This document shows positions 29,501-38,325 of a stretch of 64,000 bases of DNA, piece by piece. Made by a program: the position numbers and the translations under genes. The notes beneath the pieces are model-generated. The model searched no databases, had not been told where the DNA came from, and saw only the letters and a list, made by a program, of their open reading frames with translations. The first letter of the stretch is position 1. Each line of letters opens with the position of its first letter. The DNA comes from Gammaproteobacteria bacterium (GTDB taxonomy: Bacteria; Pseudomonadota; Gammaproteobacteria; Steroidobacterales; Steroidobacteraceae), in assembly GCA_025355645.1 (NCBI GenBank), contig JANXZG010000043.1, forward strand, positions 1-64,000, written 5' to 3'.

Positions 29501-29781
29501 CGCAGCAGGTCGATCATGTATTTGAAGAATTCGATGTGGCCGCCCTGGTAGGAGGTCACGGCAATGGCCTGCACGTCCTCTTGCAGTGCGGCATTCACGA
29601 TTTCCTGGACCGAGCGATTGTGCCCGAGGTGGATAACCTCGGCTCCAGAGGCCTGCAGCACGCGGCGCATGATATTGACGGCCGCATCATGCCCATCAAA
29701 GAGCGAGGTGGCGGTGACAATACGCACCTTGTTCTTGGGCTGATACGGCAATGGCGTCTTGGCCATGGAGACGGCGTTCAT
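26515..29781 (-). CDS. icmF: fused isobutyryl-CoA mutase (IcmF) with G-protein chaperone domain
   Basis: 1088 residues, the length of IcmF fusions. Residues about 17-150 are the B12-binding domain with [15 protein letters not shown] (His31 as cobalt ligand), TSYQGGH and GGGGGV. About 205-450 is a MeaI-type GTPase with P-loop GTGGAGKSS (211-219), the [18 protein letters not shown] switch and [12 protein letters not shown]. The C-terminal half (about 530-1080) is the acyl-CoA mutase TIM barrel ([27 protein letters not shown]). It rearranges isobutyryl-CoA and n-butyryl-CoA (some also isovaleryl/pivalyl-CoA) with adenosylcobalamin, and the G domain gates cofactor loading. GGAG precedes the ATG. 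No B12 or branched-chain genes adjoin it. Confidence 0.96.
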   Translation of the reverse strand: MNAVSMAKTPLPYQPKNKVRIVTATSLFDGHDAAVNIMRRVLQASGAEVIHLGHNRSVQEIVNAALQEDVQAIAVTSYQGGHIEFFKYMIDLLRSSGGENIKVFGGGGGVIVPAEIRELMNYGVTRLYSPEDGASLGLQGMIDDVIRRSDYDLGSFVPAEADVLQILRGGDKRQLAHVITGVENRAYPARTRQALLQAAAAVGTPILGITGTGGAGKSSLTDELILRLRLDQQDRLRVAIISIDPSRKRTGGALLGDRIRMNAIESQQIYMRSLATRDAGTELSAALPDVLAVCKLSGFDLIIVETSGIGQGGSAIVPLVDMSLYVMTPEFGAASQLEKIDMLDFADFVAINKFDRKGAEDALRDVRKQYQRNRELFKEPSERMPVFGTMASRFNDDGVTALYQAMLPRLKDKGLALGPGQLPPTTVRASSRGRAIVPPERVRYLAEIAATLRDFHRDIRAQVRMARERQSLRISQHLFAKAGKEAAGFEELLAVAEAGLDPGARQLLEGWPQTQERYAQSDYVVRIRDQEMRTRLISQSLSGTQIRKVSLPRFEDDGEVLRFLLKENLPGFYPFTAGVFPFKREGEDPTRMFAGEGDAFRTNQRFKRVSEGMPAHRLSTAFDSVTLYGWDPDLRPDIYGKVGNAGVSIATLDDLKVLYSGFDLCSPTTSVSMTINGPAPMILAMFMNTAIDQQLDKFQHKHGRAPDAQERGTIKAYAMSTVRGTVQADILKEDQGQNTCIFSTEFALKMMGDIQEYFVRNEVQNFYSVSISGYHIAEAGANPISQLAFTLANGFTYVESYLARGMAVDDFAGNLSFFFSNGMDPEYSVIGRVARRIWAVAMRRRYGANERSQKLKYHVQTSGRSLHAQEMSFNDIRTTLQALCAIYDNCNSLHTNAYDEAVTTPTEESVRRAMAIQLIINREWGLAKNENPNQGSFIIDELTDLVEEAVLKEFDAIASRGGVLGAMETGYQRGKIQEESLFYERQKHDGSYPIIGVNTFRSPAGEASSGPIELARSTDAEKQSQLKRLHEFQARHADKSAAMLQRLRAAVINDGNTFEVLMDAVRVCSLGEITHALYEVGGRYRRNM

Positions 29782-29837
29782 GAAGGCGGCTCCGGTCGCT
29801 CTGGAAGCTCTAGGATAGCAGGGCCCGGGGCTGACCC

Positions 29838-30617
29838 CTAGAACCTTGGCGAGCGTTTGACCAGGAACGCGCCGATACCCTCAATGCCCTCCGCGGTCGC
29901 CGCCTGCAGGCTGATGGCGCGCCCTTCCCGGGCCAGCTGCTCGGCATAGCCGGGCTGGGATTCGGCCAGCAGGCGCTTCACGGTGCCATAGGCATGCCGC
30001 GGGCCCTGGGAGAGGCGCTCAGCGAGCCTTGTGGCAGAGGCCCCCAGATCGGCGTCCTCGACGACTTTGTTGACCAGACCCCATTCCAACGCTTCGGCGG
30101 CATCGAGCGTACGGTTGGTCAGCAACATCTCCATCGCCCGCCGCGCGCCGATCGTGCGCGGCAGCAGGAAGGTGCAGCCGGCATCCGGAGTCAGCCCGAC
30201 GCCTGTATAAGCGGTCGTGAACCTGGCGCTGCTGCCTGCGATCGCGAGGTCCGCCATCAGCACGAGCCCAAGCCCTGCTCCGGCTGCCATCCCGTTGACC
30301 GCAGCGATGACAGGGAGGGGCTGGGCCGCCAGGTACGCAAGCCCCTTATGCAGATTTGTCGTCAGCTCGGCAAGATACGCTGTTACATCAGCGCCGGATG
30401 CGATCATGCCGCGAAGGTCGCCGCCAAAGCAGAAGTTCTTGCCGTCGCCAGACAGCACGACCGCGCGCACGCCATCACCCTTGACGGCAAGCGCCGCCGA
30501 CAGGAAGTCCCTGCCGAAATCGAGGTTCATCGTGTTCCCGCTATCTGGGCGGGCCATCGTCAAAAAGGCGATGCGGTCGCGAATTTCCAGCCGGACAGTT
30601 GGCGCGCTCGTGCTCAT
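29838..30617 (-). CDS. enoyl-CoA hydratase/isomerase family protein, PaaG-like
   Basis: 259 residues from ATG 30617; longer upstream frames are discarded because they run into the divergent gene. Crotonase-fold motifs: oxyanion-hole residues in [10 protein letters not shown] and [13 protein letters not shown], and [21 protein letters not shown]. The last stretch carries Asp where true enoyl-CoA hydratases have catalytic Glu, as in the isomerase PaaG (LVPD-G-TW-LPR). The other hydratase Glu (after GGGCE) is also absent. It is therefore more likely an isomerase or other crotonase than a standard hydratase. Substrate unknown; phenylacetate genes are not nearby. Confidence 0.85.
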   Translation of the reverse strand: MSTSAPTVRLEIRDRIAFLTMARPDSGNTMNLDFGRDFLSAALAVKGDGVRAVVLSGDGKNFCFGGDLRGMIASGADVTAYLAELTTNLHKGLAYLAAQPLPVIAAVNGMAAGAGLGLVLMADLAIAGSSARFTTAYTGVGLTPDAGCTFLLPRTIGARRAMEMLLTNRTLDAAEALEWGLVNKVVEDADLGASATRLAERLSQGPRHAYGTVKRLLAESQPGYAEQLAREGRAISLQAATAEGIEGIGAFLVKRSPRF

Positions 30618-30673
30618 CGGGCAATCATACCGCGATCTTTTCATCGCGCCATCGCGCGCGTATCGTTGCATCC

Positions 30674-31939
30674 ATGAACACCCCGATCTCGATCCATCCT
30701 GCTGCCCTGCCCTTTGCAACGGCGCTCTTATGCCTTGCCGCGCTGTTCAGTCTGGCGGCCGGGGCCGCCGATCCCGCCATTGCGCTCGGCCATTACCGGG
30801 TGGTGCTGACGCTGCCCGCGGGCGAGTTGCCGTTTGGCCTTGAGCTGAAGCGTGAGGGGGCGACGACTGTCGCCTATCTGCTGAATGCGCAGGAGCGGCT
30901 GCGCTGTTCCGAGGTCATGATCAAAGGCTCGCACGTGGAAATCCAGATGCCGGGGTTCGAGAACCGCATCATCGCTGATGCCAGCGACGGCCAGCTGAAG
31001 GGCGAACTGGAACGCACGCGGCCCGGCGCGGCGCTGCAGCACATACCGCTGAGCGCGCAACTCGGGGACCATTTCCGCTTCTTTGCGGCGCCGGCGCCGC
31101 GCGCTGCGAATGTCGCCGGCCGATGGGCCGTGGTGTTTGTCGATGCGGGCGATGGCAGCAAGGAAAAGGGCGTTGGTGAGTTTGCCCAGAGCGGCGATCA
31201 TGTGACCGGGACCTTCCTTGCCGAGACCGGCGATCATCGCTACCTTGAAGGCCAGATGCGCGGGGACGAGCTATTCCTGTCGGTGTTCGATGGTTCGCAC
31301 GTATTCCTGTACCACGCCAGGCTCGGCGCCTCCGGTATCCTGCAGGGCGACTGGTGGTCAGGGCTCACGGGGCACGAGAGCTGGACCGGCACACGGGATC
31401 AGCACGCCGCTCTTCCGGATGCCTATGCGATGACGCATATGAAGGATCCGAGCCAGCGTTTTTCGATTACATTTCCCGACGAGAACGGCAAGCCGGTCAG
31501 CCTGGATGACCCGCGCTTCCATGGCAAGGTACTGATCGTAACGCTGGCCGGGAGCTGGTGCCCCAATTGTCACGACGAAGCGGCCTTCCTCGAGCCGTTT
31601 TACCGTGAATACCGGCCAAAGGGCGTCGAGGTCGTCTCGCTGATGTTTGAATACTACGGCGATTTTGCGCGCGCGGCGGAGTCGACTGTCCGGTTCCGCA
31701 AGCACTATGGCATCGACTACACGACGCTGATCGCCGGCATGTCGAACAAGGAGGACGCGGGCAAGCAATTGCCGATGCTTGACCGCGTGGTTGCCTACCC
31801 GACGACGATCTTCATCGATCGCAGCGGGCATGTGCAACGGATCCACACCGGCTTCTCGGGTCCGGGCACGGGCGCCCACTACGATGTGCTGGTGAAGGAA
31901 TTCCGCACGCAAGTCAATCGTATGCTCGCCGGTTCCTGA
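30674..31939 (+). CDS. exported TlpA/ResA-like thioredoxin-fold protein
   Basis: 421 residues from ATG 30674. A signal peptide covers about 1-31 (hydrophobic FATALLCLAALFSLAAGA). The middle (about 35-255) is beta-rich (FGLELKREG, RWAVVFVDAGDG, FLSVFDGSHVFLYHARL) and resembles a lipocalin-like or reporter domain of unknown role. The C-terminal thioredoxin domain has the redox motif Trp-Cys-Pro-Asn-Cys at 295-299 and a cis-Pro region VAYPTTIFIDRSGHV. Periplasmic thiol-disulfide exchange is likely. One nt separates it from yajQ. Confidence 0.85.
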   Translation: MNTPISIHPAALPFATALLCLAALFSLAAGAADPAIALGHYRVVLTLPAGELPFGLELKREGATTVAYLLNAQERLRCSEVMIKGSHVEIQMPGFENRIIADASDGQLKGELERTRPGAALQHIPLSAQLGDHFRFFAAPAPRAANVAGRWAVVFVDAGDGSKEKGVGEFAQSGDHVTGTFLAETGDHRYLEGQMRGDELFLSVFDGSHVFLYHARLGASGILQGDWWSGLTGHESWTGTRDQHAALPDAYAMTHMKDPSQRFSITFPDENGKPVSLDDPRFHGKVLIVTLAGSWCPNCHDEAAFLEPFYREYRPKGVEVVSLMFEYYGDFARAAESTVRFRKHYGIDYTTLIAGMSNKEDAGKQLPMLDRVVAYPTTIFIDRSGHVQRIHTGFSGPGTGAHYDVLVKEFRTQVNRMLAGS

Positions 31940-31940
31940 C

Positions 31941-32423
31941 ATGCCCTCATTTGACGTGGTCTCAGAGATCGACAGCCATGAACTGACGAACGCGGTCGAC
32001 CAGGCCAACCGCGAGCTGTCGCAGCGCTTCGATTTCAAGGGCACCGGGGCTACCTTCGAGCTGATGGATACGACCGTGACAATGATCGCGGAGGCCGAAT
32101 TCCAGCTTAAGCAGATGCTCGATATCCTGAAGCTGCGCGTCGCCAAGCGCGGCATCGACCTTACCTGCCTCGACGTGCAGGAGCCGCTTGTGAACCTGGC
32201 ACGGGCCAAGCAACCGGTCGTGCTCCGGCATGGCATCGACGCGGAAGCGGGACGCAAGGTTGCGCGCCTGATCAAGGATTCGAAACTGAAGGTCCAGGCG
32301 CAGGTGCAGGGTGACAAGGTACGCGTGACCGGCAAGAAGCGCGACGACCTGCAGGAGGCGATTGTGTTCCTGCGCAAGGCAGAAGTCGGCGTGCCGCTGC
32401 AGTTCAATAATTTCCGCGACTAG
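31941..32423 (+). CDS. yajQ: YajQ family cyclic-di-GMP-binding / nucleotide-binding protein
   Basis: 160 residues, the usual length. Conserved blocks MPSFDVVSEIDSHELTNAVDQANRELSQRFDFKGT, DILKLRVAKRGID, GRKVARLIKDSKLKVQAQVQGDKVRVTGKKRDDLQEAI and QFNNFRD define the family. In Xanthomonas YajQ binds cyclic di-GMP and modulates transcription; E. coli YajQ binds nucleotides. It lies in the cytosol. It probably shares a transcript with the TlpA-like gene. Confidence 0.96.
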   Translation: MPSFDVVSEIDSHELTNAVDQANRELSQRFDFKGTGATFELMDTTVTMIAEAEFQLKQMLDILKLRVAKRGIDLTCLDVQEPLVNLARAKQPVVLRHGIDAEAGRKVARLIKDSKLKVQAQVQGDKVRVTGKKRDDLQEAIVFLRKAEVGVPLQFNNFRD

Positions 32424-32448
32424 GCGCTGAATTGACCCAGCGCATTCG

Positions 32449-33852
32449 ATGCCTCAGAGTCATCCCCCGATGAGCAATTTCGATTCGATCAGTGAACGCG
32501 AAAGCGGCCTGCGCCAGCGGCTCAGCGCGCGGCAGCTGACGATGATTGCGATCGGCGGTGCGATCGGCACCGGCCTCTTCCTGGGCAGCAGCCTCGCGAT
32601 CCACTTTGCCGGCCCCAGCGTGCTGCTGAGCTATTCGATCGCGGCTGTGATCAGCCTGCTGCTGATGGGATGTCTCGCGGAGATGACCGCCGTGCACCCG
32701 ACGCCAGGCTCCTTCGGTGCCTATGCCGAATATTACATCCACCCGCTGGCGGGCTTCCTGGTGCGCTATGCCTACTGGTCCTGCATCGTGCTCGCGGTTG
32801 GCGCCGAGGTGACGGCGGTTGCCACCTACATGCAATATTGGTTCCCAGCATCGCCCGCGTGGCTGTGGGTCGTGCTGTTTTCCGCCGTGCTGGTCGGCGT
32901 CAATGCGATGAACGTCAAGGTCTTCGGCACGGTCGAGTACTGGTTCTCATCCATCAAGGTCACTGCGATACTCGCGTTCATTGCGATCGGCAGCTATGTG
33001 GTGTTTTATTCGCGGCCTGTCGGGATAGGTTTCGATAACTACACCAACCACGGCGGGTTTTTCCCGCACGGAGCGCTCGGTATGTGGTTTGCCGTAATCC
33101 CCGCGGTGTTCGGCTATCTCAGCATCGAGATGATTGCAGTCGCTGCGGGCGAGGCAGAAGACCCGCAAAGGGCCGTGATCAGCGCCTTTCGTGCAACCCT
33201 GGGACGCCTGGCCATATTCTACTTGCTGTCGCTCGCGTTGATGCTCGCCATCGTGCCCTGGCAAGCCGCGGGCATGGACAAGAGCCCGTTCGTGCGGGTC
33301 ATGGAGATCATTGGCCTGCCAGGTGGCGCGGCCGTGATCAATTTCGTCGTGCTGATCGCCGCGCTCTCGGCCATGAACAGCCAGCTCTACATCACGACGC
33401 GCATGATGTTCAGCCTCTCGCGTGGTGGCTATGCGCCGGCGCGCTTCGGGCGCCTGCGCCGCAGCGGCGTGCCAGTCGATGCGCTCGCGTTGTCCTGCAT
33501 CGGGATCGGCATTGCCATGGTGCTGTCGATCTGGCAGCCCGAACGCGCGTTCGTGCTGATGATGTCTATCTCCATATTCGGGGCGATGTTTACCTGGTTT
33601 ATGATCTTCGTGACGCACTGGTTCTTCCGGCGCCAATGGGCCGCGCAGGGAGATGCCCTGCGGCCTTTCCGAATGTGGGGATTCCCGTGGTTGACGCTGC
33701 TCGGCGCAACGCTGATCCTGGCCGTCATGCTGACGACACCCTTCACGGCGCTATTCGCCATGACGCTGGCGACCGGCATCCCGTTCCTTGCGTTGCTCAC
33801 GATCATCTACCTGGTCTGGTATCGCGGGAAAGCGGGCCTGCCTGCGGGCTGA
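32449..33852 (+). CDS. APC family amino acid permease
   Basis: 467 residues with about 12 membrane segments. The family hallmark ARQLTMIAIGGAIGTGLFLGSSLAI is at about 30-50, and EYWFSSIKVTAILAFIAIGSYV, EMIAVAAGEAEDPQRAV and NSQLYITTRMMFSLSRGGYAP follow, as in AAT-family transporters (AroP, LysP, GabP). It imports an amino acid with protons; which one is not visible. A second ATG at 32470 (MSNFDSISER) is an equally good start. Seven nt separate it from the TPR gene. Confidence 0.92.
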   Translation: MPQSHPPMSNFDSISERESGLRQRLSARQLTMIAIGGAIGTGLFLGSSLAIHFAGPSVLLSYSIAAVISLLLMGCLAEMTAVHPTPGSFGAYAEYYIHPLAGFLVRYAYWSCIVLAVGAEVTAVATYMQYWFPASPAWLWVVLFSAVLVGVNAMNVKVFGTVEYWFSSIKVTAILAFIAIGSYVVFYSRPVGIGFDNYTNHGGFFPHGALGMWFAVIPAVFGYLSIEMIAVAAGEAEDPQRAVISAFRATLGRLAIFYLLSLALMLAIVPWQAAGMDKSPFVRVMEIIGLPGGAAVINFVVLIAALSAMNSQLYITTRMMFSLSRGGYAPARFGRLRRSGVPVDALALSCIGIGIAMVLSIWQPERAFVLMMSISIFGAMFTWFMIFVTHWFFRRQWAAQGDALRPFRMWGFPWLTLLGATLILAVMLTTPFTALFAMTLATGIPFLALLTIIYLVWYRGKAGLPAG

Positions 33853-33858
33853 GGTCCG

Positions 33859-35748
33859 ATGCAAGTCCCGCAGCCACCGCCCGACCCGGCCGTCGCACAC
33901 TACCGGCGCGGCAACGCGCAAAAGGATGCGGGCGAATTCGCCGCGGCGCTGCAAAGCTACGAGCGCGCACTTGAGCTTATGCCCGCCTACGCGCACGCCC
34001 TGTGTAACCGCGGGGTCGTGCTCGCCGCGCTTAACCGGCGCGACGAGGCGCTCGCGAGCTACGATCTGGCACTTTCCCTGGATCCTCGCGATGCCATCAC
34101 CCATAACAACCGCGCCGTGTTGCTGCAGGAACTTCGGCGTTGGGACGATGCCCTGGCGAGCTATGCGCTGGCCACCGACTGCGATCCCGGCCTGTTCAAT
34201 GCCTGGTTCAATCGCGGCGCCGTGCACAAGGAGCTGGGCCAGCATGCGGCGGCGCTTGCAAGTTACGATCGCGCTATTGTGCTGAATCCCGCATTTGCAC
34301 CGGCGCATTTCAACCGGGGTGTGCTGCTGCAGCAACGCTTGCAACTGCAAGGCGCACTGCAGAGCTACGAGCAGGCGATCGCGCTTGACGCAGAGCTATT
34401 CCAGGCCCACTTCAAGCGCGGCAGCATATTGCAGGAGCTGAAGGAATTCGGCGAGTCGCTGCAAAGCTATGATCGTGCGATTGCCATCCATCCAGCCTAC
34501 CCTGAGGCCTGGCTCAATCGCGGCGTGGTGCTGCAGGAGCTTGAACGGGCGCAGCAGGCACTCGCGAGCTACGATCAGGCCGTTGCGCTGAATCCTGACT
34601 ATGCGGAAGCTTGGTGCAACCGCGGCATGCTGCAAAAGGAGCTTGGCCAGACGGATGCCGCCATCGCGAGCTTCGATCAGGCCATCCGGGTCCGCGGTGA
34701 TTTTGCCGACGCGTGGTTCGGCCGCGGCGCGAGCCTAACGCAAGCGCGCGACGTGGACGCTGCGCTCGCGAGCTATGATCGGGCTATTGCGCTGAAGCCT
34801 GAGTTCGCCGAGGCGCATTACAACCGCGCATTGGCCCAGCTGCTCGCAGGTAACTATGCACCCGGGTGGCAAGGCTATGAATGGCGTTGGAAAAACACGG
34901 CGAAGCTTTCCATGGGCGAGCCGCGCAGGTTCCGCGAACCGCTCTGGCTCGGCCAGAATGACCTGCATGGGCGGCGCATCCTGATCTACGCTGAGCAGGG
35001 GCTCGGCGATACACTGCAGTTCTGCCGCTATATCGGGCTGCTGGCCGAGCGCGGCGCGCAGGTGATATTCGAAGTGCAGGCGCCGCTCGTCGCGATGCTG
35101 GGCCGCCTCCCCGGGGTAAGTCGCATCATCGCTGCGGGCGACCCGCTGCCGCCATTCGACATTCAGTGCCCGCTGATGAGCCTGCCGCTGTGCTTTAACA
35201 CCGCGGTGACGAGCATCCCGGCCGTGATTCCCTATCTCACCAACGACGCGCAAGCCCTGCGCGACTGGCAGGCGCGCCTGGGAGCGAAGAGTCGTCCGCG
35301 CATCGGCCTTGTATGGAGCGGCAATGCGCTGCAGGGCAACGATCGCAATCGCAGCATCGCGATCGCCGATCTGATCGCGGAACTGCCGCGCGAGTTTGAA
35401 TATATCTGCCTGCAGAAGGAGATTCGCGCGACCGACCGCAGCGCGCTCGCCGCGAATCCCTGGATCAAGACCCATGAGGCGGAGCTGGCCGATTTCCGCG
35501 ACACCGCGGCACTTGCGGCGACGACCGACCTGGTCATCAGCGTGTGCACTAGTGCCGTGCACTTGGCCGGTGCGCTGGGCCTTCGTACCTGGTCCCTGCT
35601 CTGCTTCGATGCGGACTGGCGCTGGCTGCTCGAGCGCAGCGATTCCCCTTGGTATCCGACGATGACTTTATACCGGCAGGCGCGTCCGGGAGACTGGCGC
35701 GGCGTATTGCTGCGCGTGGCTAGCGACTTGCGCCGGGAGTTTGGCTAG
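33859..35748 (+). CDS. TPR protein with C-terminal glycosyltransferase-like domain
   Basis: 629 residues. Ten 34-residue TPR units run from about residue 11 to 350, very regular (A-FNRG-L-EL----AL-SYD-AI-L-P-). The remaining about 280 residues start with GYEWRWKN and include LIYAEQGLGDTLQFCRYIGLLAERGA, then RIGLVWSGNALQGNDRNRSIA and the end DLVISVCTSAVHLAGALGLRTWSLLCFDADWRWL. This tail resembles ADP-heptose/GT9-type glycosyltransferases and is often found fused to TPRs. No signal peptide is present. Acceptor unknown; it could modify a protein or glycan. The last 29 nt overlap apbE on the other strand. Confidence 0.88.
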   Translation: MQVPQPPPDPAVAHYRRGNAQKDAGEFAAALQSYERALELMPAYAHALCNRGVVLAALNRRDEALASYDLALSLDPRDAITHNNRAVLLQELRRWDDALASYALATDCDPGLFNAWFNRGAVHKELGQHAAALASYDRAIVLNPAFAPAHFNRGVLLQQRLQLQGALQSYEQAIALDAELFQAHFKRGSILQELKEFGESLQSYDRAIAIHPAYPEAWLNRGVVLQELERAQQALASYDQAVALNPDYAEAWCNRGMLQKELGQTDAAIASFDQAIRVRGDFADAWFGRGASLTQARDVDAALASYDRAIALKPEFAEAHYNRALAQLLAGNYAPGWQGYEWRWKNTAKLSMGEPRRFREPLWLGQNDLHGRRILIYAEQGLGDTLQFCRYIGLLAERGAQVIFEVQAPLVAMLGRLPGVSRIIAAGDPLPPFDIQCPLMSLPLCFNTAVTSIPAVIPYLTNDAQALRDWQARLGAKSRPRIGLVWSGNALQGNDRNRSIAIADLIAELPREFEYICLQKEIRATDRSALAANPWIKTHEAELADFRDTAALAATTDLVISVCTSAVHLAGALGLRTWSLLCFDADWRWLLERSDSPWYPTMTLYRQARPGDWRGVLLRVASDLRREFG

Positions 35749-36739
35749 CGGCGGCAGCCGGTTGCATGCGTTTTGAGTACGCGACCGTGCCGTCGAGGCG
35801 CACGAGGATTGCATCGACATCGCCGATCCGGTTATAGATCTCCATCGCCTTGTCCGGCCCCAGCACAAATGCCGTCTTCGACAGGCCATCCGTGCGGACT
35901 GCCGTCGGCCCGATGACGGTTGCACTGCGCACCTTGCTGGCCGAATGGCCGGTATGAGGATCGATGATGTGATGATAGCGGACGCCCGCTTCATCGAAGA
36001 ACCGCTCGTAGTCGCCGGAGGTCGACATGGCCGCATCGACGAGCGGCACGCGCGCGATCACAGATCCCTCACCCTTGCTCGGATCGCGTATGCCGACGAC
36101 CCACGGCTTGCCGAGGCGATCGCCAATCATGCGGCTGTCGCCGCCCGCCGCCACATAGCCGTGCGTGATGCCTAAAGATCGCAGCGCCTCGATGCCGCAA
36201 TCGACGGCATAGCCCTTGGCTATGCCACCCAGGTCGATGCGAACGCCTTTTTGCGAAAACTGCACGGTCTGGTGCTTGCCATCGAGCAGTACATGCTCGT
36301 AGTTGACCGCGGGCAGGGCATCCCGGATATGCGCCTCATCCGGATGGATGCGTTTGCGAAAATCGTATAAATAACCGACGCTCGCATAGGTGATGTCAAA
36401 GGCGCCGTCGGTCAGGCGCGAATACTCCCGCGCCGTAACCAGCAGATCAAACAACTCCTTGCTGACCGGCATCGGCCCGTCGGCGGCGCGCGCGTTGACC
36501 TGCGAGACCTCGCTGTCACTTTTATAGGTGCTCATCGTCGCATCGACGTGGCGCATGACCGCAAGCACCGCAGCGTTGGCCTTGTCGGCACTCGCGGCAT
36601 CATCGGTCCACAGCTCTACCGTGATGCGCGTGCCCATGATGCCGTCGGTTACGCGCGTCTCCCATGCCCCCTGCGCCGGCGCGCACCAGCCGGCCAGAAG
36701 GACAAGCACCGCGATACCACCGCAAAAGCCGCGCCTCAC
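35720..36739 (-). CDS. apbE: FAD:protein FMN transferase
   Basis: 339 residues from GTG 36739, which overlaps the rhomboid stop (GTGA) and gives a compact signal peptide MRRGFCGGIAVLVLLAGW ending AQGA; an ATG at 36763 is an alternative. ApbE motifs: GTRITVELW, DATMSTYKSDSEVSQVN, FDITYASVGYLYDF, RIDLGGIAKGYAVD, GGDSRMIG, and AMSTSGDYERFF with HHIIDPHTGHSASKV (metal/FAD site). It attaches FMN covalently to Thr of exported flavoproteins such as NqrB/RnfG-type subunits. None of those targets is in the window. Confidence 0.93.
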   Translation of the reverse strand: MRRGFCGGIAVLVLLAGWCAPAQGAWETRVTDGIMGTRITVELWTDDAASADKANAAVLAVMRHVDATMSTYKSDSEVSQVNARAADGPMPVSKELFDLLVTAREYSRLTDGAFDITYASVGYLYDFRKRIHPDEAHIRDALPAVNYEHVLLDGKHQTVQFSQKGVRIDLGGIAKGYAVDCGIEALRSLGITHGYVAAGGDSRMIGDRLGKPWVVGIRDPSKGEGSVIARVPLVDAAMSTSGDYERFFDEAGVRYHHIIDPHTGHSASKVRSATVIGPTAVRTDGLSKTAFVLGPDKAMEIYNRIGDVDAILVRLDGTVAYSKRMQPAAAASQTPGASR

Positions 36740-37341
36740 TGGCGGAACCGCCGCCACTGCCATACTACGCAGGCGCTGCCGATCATGCCGCCAATGTGCG
36801 CGAAATGCGCGACGCTTGCCTGCCATCCCGTAACGCCGAGGACCAGCTCGGCGCCCGCATACAGCGCGGCAAACAACCACGCTGGCATGGGTATCGGCAG
36901 GATCAGCGGGATGACCTTGTGACGCGAAAAAAGGTATCCATAAGCCAGCAGCAACCCGAACACACCGCCCGAAGCGCCGATCGTCGCTTCCGGTTCAGTG
37001 CCCAGCAATGCCGGCACGAATAACTGGCTCAGCGCCGCCGCGATAACTGAAGCGAAGTAGCAGCCCAGTAACCGGCGCGATCCTACGCAACGCTCGACCT
37101 GGGCGCCGAATATCCACAATCCCAGCATGTTGAACAACAGGTGGCTGAAATCGGTTCGGCTGTGCAGGAAGGCGTAAGTGACAATCTGCCATACGTGAAA
37201 CCCGGGCTCGCCCTCCACCGGTTGCAGCGGCCATAGCGCGAACCACAGGTCAAGGTTGCCGCGCGACAGATATTGGCAGATATACACCGCGACATTCGCG
37301 ATGATCAACGTGCGGACGGCGTTGGTTTTCATATTGATCAT
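36736..37341 (-). CDS. rhomboid family intramembrane serine protease
   Basis: 201 residues from ATG 37341 (AGGG upstream); ATG 37332 is nearly equal. About six membrane segments. The catalytic Ser is in IGASGGVFGLLLAYG (GxSG) and the His in AHFAHIGGMIG. The loop element WQIVTYAFLH and the HLLFNMLGLWIFG helix are typical, including HxxxN for oxyanion stabilisation. Substrate unknown. The divergent dehydrogenase gene starts only 17 nt away. Confidence 0.93.
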   Translation of the reverse strand: MINMKTNAVRTLIIANVAVYICQYLSRGNLDLWFALWPLQPVEGEPGFHVWQIVTYAFLHSRTDFSHLLFNMLGLWIFGAQVERCVGSRRLLGCYFASVIAAALSQLFVPALLGTEPEATIGASGGVFGLLLAYGYLFSRHKVIPLILPIPMPAWLFAALYAGAELVLGVTGWQASVAHFAHIGGMIGSACVVWQWRRFRQ

Positions 37342-37358
37342 GCGTATTCTACCCTGCA

Positions 37359-38312
37359 ATGCAAGCCATATATCTGGATTACGACAGCGTCTCCTACTCC
37401 GATCTTGATCCGGCGCCGCTGCTCGCGGTGCTGCCGGAACTTAAGTTCGTCGACACGCCGCCCGCCGCAGAAGTGCCTGGCCTGATTCGCGACGCGCAGA
37501 TACTGCTTGTCAACAAATCCCTGCTGACGCGCGCCGTGCTCGCCGCCGCGCCGCAGCTGCGACTCATCGTGTGCTCGGGAACCGGCACGGACAATGTCGA
37601 TTTGGCTGCCGCGCGCGAGCGCGGCATTGCGGTCTGCAACGTCGTGAACTACTGCACAGCTTCAGTCGCGCAACACGCCTGGAGCCTGATCCTGTGCCTG
37701 ACGCAGCGCCTGTTTGAATACCGCCGCGCGAGTGTCGATGGCTCGTGGGCGAGCGGCGTCGAATCGCGGGTGCGGGTCTACGAGATCCGCGAGCTTGCCG
37801 GCCGCACGCTCGGGATCATCGGCTGGGGAAATCTCGGCCGCACTGTCGCGCAGATGGCCCAGGCCTTCGGCATGAAGGTCGTGATCGCGAACCGGGCCGG
37901 GGCCAGGCCGGCTGCCGATCGCATGGACTTGCGGGAACTGCTGAAGGTCGCCGACGTGGTGTCGCTGCATTGCCCGCTGACCAAGGCGACGCGCGGGATG
38001 ATCGGCGCGGCGGAACTGGCGTTGATGAAGCGCGACGCGCTGCTGATCAATACCGCACGCGGCGGCCTCGTCGATGCACCGGCGCTCGCGCATGCGCTAC
38101 GCGCAGGCCTGCTGGGAGGGGCCGGCATCGATGTGCTGGCACGCGAACCGCCGACCGACGCGAACCCGCTGCTGGATCCTGATATTCCAAACCTGATCGT
38201 GACGCCGCACGTCGCCTGGGGCGCGCGCGAGGCACGCCAGCGCTGCCTGCAGGAGATGGCCGCCAATATCCGCGAGTTCCTGGGCGGCGGCCGCCGCATG
38301 CGGGTCGACTAG
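37359..38312 (+). CDS. D-2-hydroxyacid dehydrogenase (NAD-dependent)
   Basis: 317 residues. The NAD fold has LGIIGWGNLGRTVAQMAQAFG. The catalytic Arg is in INTARGGLVDAPALAHAL, the Glu lies in the ARGGL-to-REPP region (VLAREPPTD), and the His is in TPHVAWG. LIVCSGTGTDNVDLAAARERGI is the substrate-domain loop. Family enzymes include glycerate, lactate and phosphoglycerate dehydrogenases; it is short for SerA and lacks an ACT domain, so a hydroxypyruvate/glycerate role is plausible but unproven. Confidence 0.92.
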   Translation: MQAIYLDYDSVSYSDLDPAPLLAVLPELKFVDTPPAAEVPGLIRDAQILLVNKSLLTRAVLAAAPQLRLIVCSGTGTDNVDLAAARERGIAVCNVVNYCTASVAQHAWSLILCLTQRLFEYRRASVDGSWASGVESRVRVYEIRELAGRTLGIIGWGNLGRTVAQMAQAFGMKVVIANRAGARPAADRMDLRELLKVADVVSLHCPLTKATRGMIGAAELALMKRDALLINTARGGLVDAPALAHALRAGLLGGAGIDVLAREPPTDANPLLDPDIPNLIVTPHVAWGAREARQRCLQEMAANIREFLGGGRRMRVD

Positions 38313-38325
38313 GGAGCTTTAAGGC

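Noticed and set aside
35720-36880. Longer apbE start at 36880
   Set aside because: It would extend 145 nt into the rhomboid gene with an arginine-rich, non-homologous N-terminus; the GTG at 36739 gives a normal signal peptide.
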